Below are positions 1 through 6,045 of a DNA stretch of 7,274 nt, one piece after another (position 1 is the first letter of the stretch; each line of letters opens with the position of its first letter). The DNA comes from DASVFB01 sp036380275. GTDB lineage: Bacteria > Actinomycetota > Thermoleophilia > Gaiellales > Gaiellaceae. Where the stretch lies: assembly GCA_036380275.1 (NCBI GenBank), contig DASVFB010000296.1, forward strand, positions 1 through 7,274, read 5' to 3'. Below the pieces are notes generated by a model, which was not told where the DNA came from, ran no database searches, and saw only the letters and a list, made by a program, of their open reading frames with translations. Both the position numbers and the translations under genes were made by a program.

Positions 1-1952
1 CGCCCTGTCATCTCGAGGGCGTAGTTCTTGCCGAGCATCATCGGGATCAACAGGCGGCCGTCGCCGGTCGCTCGCGCGATCTCTAGCCCGCGTTCGAAGC
101 GACCGATCCCGTCCGCGTACCGCTCGAGGTACGTCTCGGCCCAGCCGAGGTAGTACAAGGCCTCCAGGCGCGGCGCCAGCTCCTCATCGGTGACCTGGTC
201 GACCGCCGTCCGCGCTTCTTGGCGGCACACGCGCGCGTGATCGATTCGCCCGGCGACGGTCTCACCAAGACAAAACGCCGACGCGGCCGCTGCGATCAGC
301 GCGCGATCGCCCAGAGCGCGTGCGGTCACCAAAGCCTGGCGGCCCATCTCTGCCGTCTGATGGAAGTCGAGCTCATAGAGACCGTCGACCGCCAACTCGA
401 TTTGCAAAACCGCCGCGGCAGCCGTCGACCGATCGGGCAGGTCTTCCCAGGCGCGTGTCAGGCGTTGATGCGCGTCCTCGTGGCGGCCGAGCCAATGCTC
501 GGTTGCCGCACACAACGCAGTCAGCTCGACCCGGCGCTCCGACGCGCCCACCGGCAGCAGATCGATCGCCTCCAGCAGCGTTGACCGACTCTGGTCCAAC
601 TCGCCGACGGCGCGGAGGGCCGACGCGAGGGCCACGCGCACGCCTACCTGCCGTTCGGCATCCGCCGCGCGGAGGAGTCGCAGCGTCGCCTGAAACCAAC
701 GAGCCGCCACCGCAGGAGCTCGTGGTGCAGCCGCCGCGCCGGCCTCGAGCAACAGCTCGACCGCCTCCTCGTTCCCCTGCTCGGCTGAGAGCTCGACGTG
801 GTAAGCCCGTTCGCCGGCTGCGGCGCCGCGCGCAGCCAGCTCGGTCGCCGCCCGCGCGTGCGCTGCAAGTCTCCAACCGCCCAGCGCCGACTCGTAGACT
901 GCCTGCCGCACGAGCGGGTGGCGAAACACAAACCGGCGCGGTACTGCTGTCGGTCGCACGAGATCATGCGCGAGCAAGGCATCGAGCGCAGCGAGCCCCT
1001 CGGCAGCGGAGAGCTCGGCGATCTTTGCTGCGAGATCTGGCTCGAACGGCTCACCGGCCACGGCCGCGGCCTCGAGCAACACGCGCTCCGTGCCGGAGAG
1101 TGACGTAAGCTCGTCGGCAAGCGACGCCACGACCGCAGGCGGCACGCCGACCTCATCCGCTGCGGCGCCCTTTGCCGGCGCCTCGAGCGCATCCTGGCCC
1201 GCCCGTGCGAGCTGCTCGAGGTAGAAGGGATTGCCCCCGCCGTGCTTGTAGATCGCCGCCGCCGATCTTGGATCAAGCTCGCCCAGCAGCAATGTCGCCT
1301 GCGCCTCGCTCAGCTGCGCGAGTCCGATCCTCCGCACCACCGGAGCGGTCACCGCAGCAGACAGACGCACCGGCGCCTGCGTCGGCCGAAACGCCAGCGC
1401 CAACAAGACGTCGGCGTCCGGTCCACGCCGAAGGAGTGCTCCCAGAAGCTCGATCGACGCTCCATCGCTCCAGTGCAGATCATCGAGCAGCAACACCAGC
1501 GGTCGATCGGCCGCGAGCAACTCGAGCAGCTTCCGCATGGCTCCGTGCGTGCGGTAGCGCTCGTCAGCGACCGAGTTGACCGATCCGGATCCGGCTGGGC
1601 GTGTTACCGACGGCAGGACACTGGCGAGCTCGCCGACCGCCTCGCCGTCCCACACCTCCTGCAGGCCCAGCTCTTGCGAGGCGACGTATGCGTCAAGGGC
1701 ATCGACCCAGACGCTGAACGGCAGATCGCGCTCGAACTCGGTCGCCGACCCGGCCAACACGAGGCAGCCTCGCGCCTCGGCGCGATCGCGCAGCTCACCG
1801 AGCAGCCGCGTCTTGCCGATTCCCGGTTCGCCCTCCAACGCCACGCAGACCAAGCCGCTCTCCGCCAGCGCCTCGAGTGCCGCATCGAGCAGCTCGAGCT
1901 CTGAGTCGCGCCCGATGGTCTGCCGGACGCTGGCGTGTTCAGCTGCCGCCAT
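1..1952 (-). CDS. LAL/LuxR-family ATPase transcriptional regulator, C-terminus cut by the window edge
   Basis: This is a large signal-responsive STAND/AAA-type ATPase of the kind that usually ends in a LuxR DNA-binding domain. About 650 residues are visible and the frame is open from the ATG at 1952 to the left edge. Seen in sequence: Walker A GEPGIGKT (residues 41-48), Walker B LVLLLDDLHWSD (152-163), GGGNPFYLEQLAR (238-250), and FRHPLVRQAVYE (343-354), all typical of the MalT-like LAL family. After about residue 400 the protein is Ala/Leu/Glu-rich and helical, as expected of TPR-like sensor repeats. The LuxR helix-turn-helix normally found at the end would lie outside the window, so DNA binding is inferred from the family. 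The start overlaps the end of the lipid-kinase gene by 14 bases. Only a weak AGGA lies 11 bases upstream, so translation is probably coupled to that gene. The ligand is unknown. Several long open frames on the opposite strand here are arginine-rich shadows. Confidence 0.92.
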   Translation of the reverse strand, partial: MAAAEHASVRQTIGRDSELELLDAALEALAESGLVCVALEGEPGIGKTRLLGELRDRAEARGCLVLAGSATEFERDLPFSVWVDALDAYVASQELGLQEVWDGEAVGELASVLPSVTRPAGSGSVNSVADERYRTHGAMRKLLELLAADRPLVLLLDDLHWSDGASIELLGALLRRGPDADVLLALAFRPTQAPVRLSAAVTAPVVRRIGLAQLSEAQATLLLGELDPRSAAAIYKHGGGNPFYLEQLARAGQDALEAPAKGAAADEVGVPPAVVASLADELTSLSGTERVLLEAAAVAGEPFEPDLAAKIAELSAAEGLAALDALLAHDLVRPTAVPRRFVFRHPLVRQAVYESALGGWRLAAHARAATELAARGAAAGERAYHVELSAEQGNEEAVELLLEAGAAAAPRAPAVAARWFQATLRLLRAADAERQVGVRVALASALRAVGELDQSRSTLLEAIDLLPVGASERRVELTALCAATEHWLGRHEDAHQRLTRAWEDLPDRSTAAAAVLQIELAVDGLYELDFHQTAEMGRQALVTARALGDRALIAAAASAFCLGETVAGRIDHARVCRQEARTAVDQVTDEELAPRLEALYYLGWAETYLERYADGIGRFERGLEIARATGDGRLLIPMMLGKNYALEMTG

Positions 1953-3369
1953 CGGCAGCGGCGTCCTGTCCGTTTAACTCGGCCGGCTTTCCGGCTGCGA
2001 TCCGAACGAGCTTCTGAAGGTTGCGCCGGGTCAGCGTGACCGCGGCACCTGCGGGCGAGACGCCCGAGGCATGACGCGGCACACGAACGAGCAGCGCGCC
2101 GGGCAATGAGACGAAGCGGAGCGGCGGTGTGAGCGTGAGCGCCTCACCATCGAGGCCGACTGCCACCGGAACCTCGGAGTGCACCTCGAACTCGAGGCTC
2201 GACCATTGCAGCACGCCTCCAAAGCGTCGGTGCGCACCGATGGTTCCGAGGGTCACTAGCTTGGCGACTCCACCGGCGCCGCGAAGTTCTGCCACGAAGA
2301 TGCCCAGCTGGCCAGTGTCTAGATCGGGTCGTGTACCTGCGCCACGAAAACGACGCATCTGATACGGGTTGTTCGAGACGATGACGAGTGCTGCATTACA
2401 CAAGTCCTTCGTGTGCGGTGTTTCGAAGCGAAGGGCGCACCCGGCCGTGTCCTGCCCGATCATGTCCGGCAGCATTTGCTTCCAGGTCGTTAGCTTGGCG
2501 TCGCGATACTCGTCCGACTGCACAACGCGTGCGTAGACACCGAGCGAGGCGTTGTTCACGAAGATGCGCTCGTTGAGCGACGCGAGGTCGATACGTCGCT
2601 CGATCCCATCGGTGAACGCGTCGAGCGCACCGACGACGTCGTCGCGGTCGAGGCCAAGGTCGAGGGCGAAGTGGTTGCGCGTGCCTGCGGGGACGCACAC
2701 GTGGGCGACGTCATGACGCATGGCAACGGCGGCGACCAATGCTTGCGAACCGTCACCCCCCGCCATCCCGATGACATCCGCGCCACTTCCGACGGCATCC
2801 TCCGCGAGCTCGCAGAGGTCGTCAGTTGGCCTGAGCACCAGAGGTTCGATGCCGCGCTTTCTCGCCTCTTCGGGCAGGTCGAACCGCTCCGCCTTCCCGC
2901 CACCCGACTTGGGATTGATGATCAGCACACCCCTTTTCGTGCGCTGCAACGGGCGTGCGTGGCCGTGTGCCGCCCGCCGGACCGGAGCCTGGTCGTGTCG
3001 CACCGCATAGCGCGCGACCACGCCGAAGAGCAGCAGCAGGACGAGCATGAAAGCGAGCTGATACTTCTGGTCGTATCCGTAAGTGCCGAGTATGAGTAGC
3101 GCCCAGAGGACGATCGGCACGACGAGCCAGCGCCGGGCCCCGCGCCTGGTCAGGATGAACCACACGAAGAACACGACGAGGAAAATGGATACGAAGGAAA
3201 GAACGAGGCCGACTGGATCGTTCGCGATCAGCGAGAAGGTCAACACGAAGAGAAAGAGCAGGATGACGAGCGCGCCGACTGCCGCCACCTGGGCCCGACG
3301 ACTCGCGCGGACCCCATTCGAGGAGACGTCTGTTCGGCCGTGCGATGGTGAGTGCTCGGGCGAGGACAT
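1939..3369 (-). CDS. Membrane-anchored diacylglycerol/sphingosine-kinase-family lipid kinase
   Basis: This 476-residue protein is a DAGK-catalytic-domain lipid kinase, which transfers phosphate from ATP to a lipid hydroxyl. Four hydrophobic helices come first (about 28-49, 53-73, 81-97, 104-122). Arginines before helix 1 and in the TRRGARR loop after helix 2 place the N-terminus and the kinase domain in the cytosol. The kinase domain starts at about 145: NPKSGGGKAE (152-161), the nucleotide-binding GGDGS (204-208), PAGTRNHFALDLGL (227-240), and GLDGEAL near 405-411. The last corresponds to the family's GDGE motif, which carries the catalytic acidic residue. All key motifs are intact. The soluble part is close to the usual 300 residues, so the membrane domain is an addition to the ordinary soluble DgkB/YegS layout. 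The ATG is preceded by AGGGAG with a 6-base spacing. The LAL regulator begins within its last codons. The substrate could be diacylglycerol, undecaprenol or another lipid and cannot be decided here. Confidence 0.93.
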   Translation of the reverse strand: MSSPEHSPSHGRTDVSSNGVRASRRAQVAAVGALVILLFLFVLTFSLIANDPVGLVLSFVSIFLVVFFVWFILTRRGARRWLVVPIVLWALLILGTYGYDQKYQLAFMLVLLLLFGVVARYAVRHDQAPVRRAAHGHARPLQRTKRGVLIINPKSGGGKAERFDLPEEARKRGIEPLVLRPTDDLCELAEDAVGSGADVIGMAGGDGSQALVAAVAMRHDVAHVCVPAGTRNHFALDLGLDRDDVVGALDAFTDGIERRIDLASLNERIFVNNASLGVYARVVQSDEYRDAKLTTWKQMLPDMIGQDTAGCALRFETPHTKDLCNAALVIVSNNPYQMRRFRGAGTRPDLDTGQLGIFVAELRGAGGVAKLVTLGTIGAHRRFGGVLQWSSLEFEVHSEVPVAVGLDGEALTLTPPLRFVSLPGALLVRVPRHASGVSPAGAAVTLTRRNLQKLVRIAAGKPAELNGQDAAADGGS

Positions 3370-3375
3370 GCGCGG

Positions 3376-3381
3376 CTCCCT
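3376..3381 (-). promoter_or_regulatory. Ribosome binding site of the lipid-kinase gene
   Basis: On the minus strand AGGGAG lies 6 bases before the ATG at 3369. It is the best Shine-Dalgarno match near the 5' end and supports that start over a longer overlapping frame that begins near 3472. Confidence 0.7.
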
Positions 3382-3496
3382 GCGTTCGCGTCCACTCCGA
3401 CCGAGTGTTGGAGCCGGAAATCACCCGCCGAGCTTTAGGGCGGCATGTCCACCTTACACCCGAATCCAGCACCGGCAGCGAGCGGGAAAAGGACGC

Positions 3497-4099
3497 TCAT
3501 GCGCGAGTGGCCAGGGCCGACGACTTCTCCGGCAAGAGTCGATGGCCGTCCACGACCGCCGAGGCGATGTCCACCAGCTTCCGGTTCGTTGAGCGCGCGT
3601 GCTCGCGGAGCATCTCGAATGCGGCGGCCTCGTCCACCGAGTGGCGCTCCATCAGGATTCCCTTCGCGCGCTCGGTTACGGCGCGGCGACCGAACGCGCC
3701 CTCGAGGTCCTGATACTCCGCGAAGCGGCGAAGAACGATGTCTATCGGGCTCTGCCAGTCCGTCCCTTCGCCGTCGGTGATGTAGGCGAAGACGCCACGC
3801 TTGGACGCCTCCTTGACGAACTCCGGGTCGGGCGCGTGGAGCAGGACGATCACGGGACAAGCCGCCTCCTGAACGATCTTCTCGATCAGGCGGAGCGCAT
3901 GGTCGGAGCTCTCGCCGAGTCCGACGAGCGCCACGTCGGGACGTTCTCTCGCAGTCGCCAGTCCGACGTCCTCGACGTCGATCTCGCGAGCGATCACTTC
4001 GTGCCCGAGGGCGGCGACGATCGGCGCGAGCAGCGCCAGGCGATCCGTACGCTCGTTCGCGATCAGAACGCGCAGATGCTCAGTTTCGCGATAACTCAA
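3497..4099 (-). CDS. ANTAR-domain response regulator with degenerate receiver domain
   Basis: This 200-residue protein is a two-domain regulator of the AmiR/NasR/PdtaR type. ANTAR domains bind paired RNA hairpins in leader transcripts and act by antitermination. Residues 9-125 form a CheY-like receiver fold. The helical linker and ANTAR domain follow (about 130-190), with ERAKGILMER (143-152), AFEMLREHA (160-168) and NRKLVDIASAV (172-182). The receiver is unusual. In PDVALVGLG the position expected to carry the phospho-accepting aspartate is Gly60, and the conserved Lys near 109 is Asp. Phosphorylation-dependent control is therefore unlikely, and the receiver may be a protein- or ligand-binding module. 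The start is TTG at 4099. There is no in-frame ATG or GTG between it and the upstream in-frame TAA, and AGGGA lies 6 bases before it. No histidine kinase is encoded nearby. A candidate stress-sigma promoter lies directly upstream. Identity is secure; the target RNA is unknown. Confidence 0.95.
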   Translation of the reverse strand: MSYRETEHLRVLIANERTDRLALLAPIVAALGHEVIAREIDVEDVGLATARERPDVALVGLGESSDHALRLIEKIVQEAACPVIVLLHAPDPEFVKEASKRGVFAYITDGEGTDWQSPIDIVLRRFAEYQDLEGAFGRRAVTERAKGILMERHSVDEAAAFEMLREHARSTNRKLVDIASAVVDGHRLLPEKSSALATRA

Positions 4100-4105
4100 A
4101 TCGCA

Positions 4106-4110
4106 TCCCT
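4106..4110 (-). promoter_or_regulatory. Ribosome binding site deciding the TTG start of the ANTAR gene
   Basis: On the minus strand AGGGA ends 6 bases before the TTG at 4099. Its last base is also the A of an out-of-frame ATG at 4106, so the site could serve a short competing frame only if the upstream GAGAGG were used instead. Confidence 0.55.
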
Positions 4111-4123
4111 GCCTCTCAACAGG

Positions 4124-4148
4124 TTACCCCATTTGCAAGTCCCAAACC
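4124..4148 (-). promoter_or_regulatory. Candidate sigma-B/sigma-F-type promoter of the ANTAR gene
   Basis: Read on the minus strand, GGTTT (4148-4144) is followed after 14 bases by GGGTAA (4129-4124). The general-stress sigma factors SigB (Bacillus) and SigF/SigB (actinobacteria) recognise GTTT, a spacer of about 14-17 bases, then GGGTA(A/T). Transcription would start near 4117, leaving a leader of about 18 bases that contains little beyond the Shine-Dalgarno sequence. The position fits a real promoter well. The match is by eye, and the motif is short and GC-rich enough to occur by chance. Confidence 0.5.
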
Positions 4149-4158
4149 CCGGGTGTTT
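4144..4158. repeat. Short inverted repeat overlapping the candidate -35 site
   Basis: AAACCCCGGGTGTTT is a 15-base near-palindrome. AAACCCC and GGG-GTTT pair if one T is bulged. It covers the -35 element of the candidate ANTAR promoter, so it could be an operator, but it is small and could be fortuitous. Confidence 0.3.
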
Positions 4159-4222
4159 CTGCCTGAGGCGAGACTTAGACCGGCAGTTGGTTCTCCGCCC
4201 CGTCCAGTGGTAAGGTCGTTCG

Positions 4223-4245
4223 GCCTGCCCTAGCCTTAGGCGGGC
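4223..4245. repeat. Small hairpin-forming inverted repeat
   Basis: GCCTGCC (4223-4229) can pair with GGCGGGC (4239-4245) with one G-T wobble and a 9-base loop. An alternative smaller stem, CCTA/TAGG with loop GCCT, lies at 4229-4240. There is no T-run, so it is not an intrinsic terminator. It might act in the leader of the rightward genes, but whether it is transcribed is unknown. Confidence 0.3.
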
Positions 4246-4313
4246 AACGCTTTCCGGCTCCGACACTCGGCCGGCGTAGCATCGACACACGTGGTCGGCG
4301 CACACCGCAACCG

Positions 4314-4320
4314 TTAGGAG
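4314..4320 (+). promoter_or_regulatory. Ribosome binding site of the DUF4234 gene
   Basis: TTAGGAG ends 4 bases before the ATG at 4325. It is a strong Shine-Dalgarno sequence and fixes this start over the later in-frame ATG at codon 12. Confidence 0.65.
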
Positions 4321-4324
4321 CCAC

Positions 4325-4792
4325 ATGTCTGCCTCATCGCCCGATCAACCGGCCGCCATGCCTTCGTCGCTGCCGGCGGACCACGTTCAGCTGGCGCCTG
4401 GCGTGGTCGCGAAGATTCGCAACCCGATCCTGGTCGTCGTCTTCACCGTTATCACCCTGGGGATCTACCAGGTCTTCTGGTGGTACTACGCGAACCGCGA
4501 CATGGCCGATTACGGCCGAGCGCGCGGAACCGACGAGCTCGGCGACAACCCCACCAAGTCGACGCTCGCGCTCTTCCCGGGCGCCCTGATCGTCGTGCCT
4601 GCGATCTGGACCACGGTCACGACGTTCCAGCGAATCCAGGCAGCGCAGCGCCTGAACGGCAAGACGCCGATCAACGGCTGGCTCGGCGTCGTCATCTTCG
4701 TCGTGATCTCGCCCGTGTTGGTCGGCTACATGCAGAGCGGGCTGAACTCCGCCTGGTCGGCCGCGACCTCTCAGGTGGAACCGACCGGCTGA
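4325..4792 (+). CDS. DUF4234 domain small membrane protein
   Basis: This 155-residue membrane protein has an unstructured Pro/Ser/Ala-rich N-terminus (1-26) followed by the DUF4234 signature: IRNP at 31-34, a first helix with TLGIYQVFWWYY (44-55), and NRDMADYGRARG (57-68). Two further hydrophobic segments lie at about 81-99 and 119-134, separated by the polar FQRIQAAQRLNGKTPING stretch (101-118). The C-terminal YMQSGLNSAW (135-144) also fits the family. DUF4234 proteins are small bacterial membrane proteins of no known biochemical function, and nothing here suggests an enzymatic active site. This is the first gene of the rightward cluster, has a good ribosome binding site, and is followed after 6 bases by the next gene. 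The family assignment is by recognition of the motif. Confidence 0.87.
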   Translation: MSASSPDQPAAMPSSLPADHVQLAPGVVAKIRNPILVVVFTVITLGIYQVFWWYYANRDMADYGRARGTDELGDNPTKSTLALFPGALIVVPAIWTTVTTFQRIQAAQRLNGKTPINGWLGVVIFVVISPVLVGYMQSGLNSAWSAATSQVEPTG

Positions 4793-4798
4793 CGGCAG

Positions 4799-5323
4799 AT
4801 GGCATCGGTCGACCGGATTAGGGAGAGACACCTGCCAAGTCGCGTCGCGGGTCGACGATCACGCAACCTGGTCGCGGCGATCGAAGGGACGATCGTCGCA
4901 ACTGCAGTCGTTGCGACAATCGATGCGAACAACGCCGGAACCTCTGCGCGCGCGTTCTGGATCATCCTGGCGACGGGGACGTTCTTCTGGATCGCCCACG
5001 TGTACGCCGATCTGCTCGCGGCCCGGATAAAGGGGCACCATCGCATGAGACGGCTCGACGTAGCTCACGTGCTCCACCGCGAATGGCCCCTCCTGCAAGC
5101 AAGCCTGCTGCTGTCGGTGCCGCTTGCGCTTGGCGCGCTCGACATGATCGATGACGCCGCTGCGCTGGATCTTGCGATGGCCGTGGGCGTAGCCGCCTTG
5201 TTCGCATGGGGAGTCGTGTTCGCCCGGCGGGAGGGCCACGGGCTGGCAGGCATCATCGCGGCGGCGAGCCTCAACGCCGCCGTTGGTCTCGTCATCGTCG
5301 GGCTCAAAGTGGCAGTGCGGTGA
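4799..5323 (+). CDS. Unrecognised integral membrane protein, about five helices
   Basis: I do not recognise this 174-residue protein as a named family. After a basic N-terminus (Arg-rich, 6-22) it has about five hydrophobic helices (24-41, 52-73, 98-114, 122-142, 149-169). Polar residues sit inside or at the ends of the first two: Glu29 in AIEGTIVATAVVA, and His67, Tyr69 and Asp71 in FWIAHVYADLLA. A His/Arg-rich loop (78-95) joins helices 2 and 3. It is faintly reminiscent of VIT1-like transporters in helix 1, but not enough for a call. The gene begins 6 bases after the DUF4234 stop and its stop overlaps the next start, so it is part of the same operon. The ATG at 4799 has no clear Shine-Dalgarno. 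TTAGGGAGAG inside the gene (4817-4826) sits before an in-frame CTG, so the true start might be slightly later. Confidence 0.78.
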   Translation: MASVDRIRERHLPSRVAGRRSRNLVAAIEGTIVATAVVATIDANNAGTSARAFWIILATGTFFWIAHVYADLLAARIKGHHRMRRLDVAHVLHREWPLLQASLLLSVPLALGALDMIDDAAALDLAMAVGVAALFAWGVVFARREGHGLAGIIAAASLNAAVGLVIVGLKVAVR

Positions 5324-6009
5324 GCGTCGTGCGGACGGGCCTCACCTGGCAGAAGGTCGTGCTCGGGGACTGGTCGCGCTTCGTTCGTGATCCGCTCGAC
5401 GTGCTCAAGATCGTTTTCATCGCTGGCGCGATCCTTTGGGGGCTCTCGGGTCGGCCCGTCACGGTCCTCCTCGCGGCGTCGATCGTGCTCGTCGTCGCGC
5501 GACTCGTGGATCTCCCCCGCTTCTACGACTTCAGCCTCATCGTCGTCATGGTCCTGCTCGCCTGGGGCGAAGTACTCGGCCTGTACGACTCGTGGACGTT
5601 CTACGACAACATCGTCCACTTCTCCGTCCCGCTTCTGGTCACGGGGATGATCTACGTCTTCCTTGTCCGGCTCGGGATCCTCCCCGAGCTGAGTGACCTC
5701 CGGCAAGTGCACCAGAAGTTCGGCTTCTTCCTCACTGCGGTGATCCTGGGCATGGCGATCGGCGCCGGCTGGGAGATCATCGAGTGGTCGCTCGACGAGT
5801 GGGCCGGAGCGAACCTCGTCGGCAGCGCGACGGACACCGCCACGGACCTCATCTGGGACACGATGGGCGCGACGGGCAGCGCGATCATCCTGACCCTCTG
5901 GAGCCTCGGCGGCCATTCGTTGAAGCGCCGTCCCGGTGCGGCACTCGCGTCCAAGCGGTTCGGGAGCTTCTTGACGATTCGCGCCGAGCGAACGGCGTCG
6001 GTGAGCTGA
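5320..6009 (+). CDS. YjdF/DUF2238-like integral membrane protein
   Basis: This 229-residue membrane protein is read from the GTG at 5320, whose last two bases form the start of the upstream TGA (GTGA). That is classic translational coupling. A longer frame from an ATG at 5206 would overlap most of the end of the previous gene and adds an Arg/Gly-rich segment that looks non-coding. Hydrophobic helices lie at about 29-42, 46-63, 70-88, 101-118, 134-150 and 183-197. The conserved pattern of the YjdF/DUF2238 family is present: YDNIVHF (95-101), GWEIIEW (150-156) and TDTATDLIWDTMGA (171-184). These place Asp96, His100, Glu152, Glu155, Asp172, Asp176 and Asp180 in or near the membrane. The function of the family is unknown; the cluster of acidic and His residues suggests metal or proton handling, which is inference. 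The C-terminus (200-229) is basic and cytosolic in character. Confidence 0.82.
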   Translation: MSVVRTGLTWQKVVLGDWSRFVRDPLDVLKIVFIAGAILWGLSGRPVTVLLAASIVLVVARLVDLPRFYDFSLIVVMVLLAWGEVLGLYDSWTFYDNIVHFSVPLLVTGMIYVFLVRLGILPELSDLRQVHQKFGFFLTAVILGMAIGAGWEIIEWSLDEWAGANLVGSATDTATDLIWDTMGATGSAIILTLWSLGGHSLKRRPGAALASKRFGSFLTIRAERTASVS

Positions 6010-6036
6010 ATGAGCGAGCGTGGGCGCACGAAGTAA
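6010..6036 (+). other. Eight-codon open frame between the YjdF-like and holin/phosphatase genes
   Basis: An ATG abuts the YjdF-like stop and encodes MSERGRTK before a TAA at 6034. It is in the same frame as the following gene, whose GTG start comes 9 bases after this stop. It may be a coupling mini-ORF, a former N-terminus cut off by a stop codon, or chance. A weak GGTGAG precedes it. Confidence 0.25.
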
Positions 6037-6045
6037 GAGCGTGTC

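Larger units (their letters stand above)
4100..4324. other. Divergent intergenic region
   Basis: These 225 bases lie between the leftward ANTAR gene and the rightward membrane-protein genes and should hold promoters for both. Besides the sigma-B-like site, they contain two small inverted repeats (4144-4158 and 4223-4245). For the rightward genes I see only a poor -10 candidate, TAGCAT at 4277-4282, without a convincing -35. No coding frame here has family features; an open frame on the minus strand (4096-4326) is low-complexity and looks non-coding. Confidence 0.7.

Noticed and set aside
320..1108. Long plus-strand open frame (262 codons) opposite the LAL regulator
   Set aside because: It is Arg/Pro-rich low-complexity sequence with no motifs. 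The minus strand over the same bases has Walker A, Walker B and family motifs in one uninterrupted frame, so this is a GC-driven shadow.
1242..1904. Plus-strand open frame of 220 codons
   Set aside because: It is antisense to the ATPase domain of the LAL regulator, is rich in Arg and Gln, and has no recognisable features.
3425..3443. CCGCC/GGCGG inverted repeat between the ANTAR and lipid-kinase genes, considered as a terminator
   Set aside because: It has only a five-base stem with a nine-base loop and no T-run on either strand. It is not enough for an intrinsic terminator.
4200..4324. Possible ANTAR target, meaning paired hairpins with six-base loops, in the leader of the rightward genes
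   Set aside because: The small stems here have loops of 4, 9 or 11 bases, and no tandem pair of six-base loops with A at position 1 and G at position 4 could be found by eye.
5206..5319. Upstream extension of the YjdF-like gene to an ATG at 5206
   Set aside because: The added 38 residues are Arg/Gly-rich and overlap 118 bases of the previous gene. The GTG at 5320 in a GTGA overlap is a far better start.
5065..5916. Minus-strand open frame of 283 codons
   Set aside because: It is highly charged with runs of Asp, Glu and Arg, which is what results from reading hydrophobic GC-rich membrane genes backwards. It also lies wholly across two well-supported genes.
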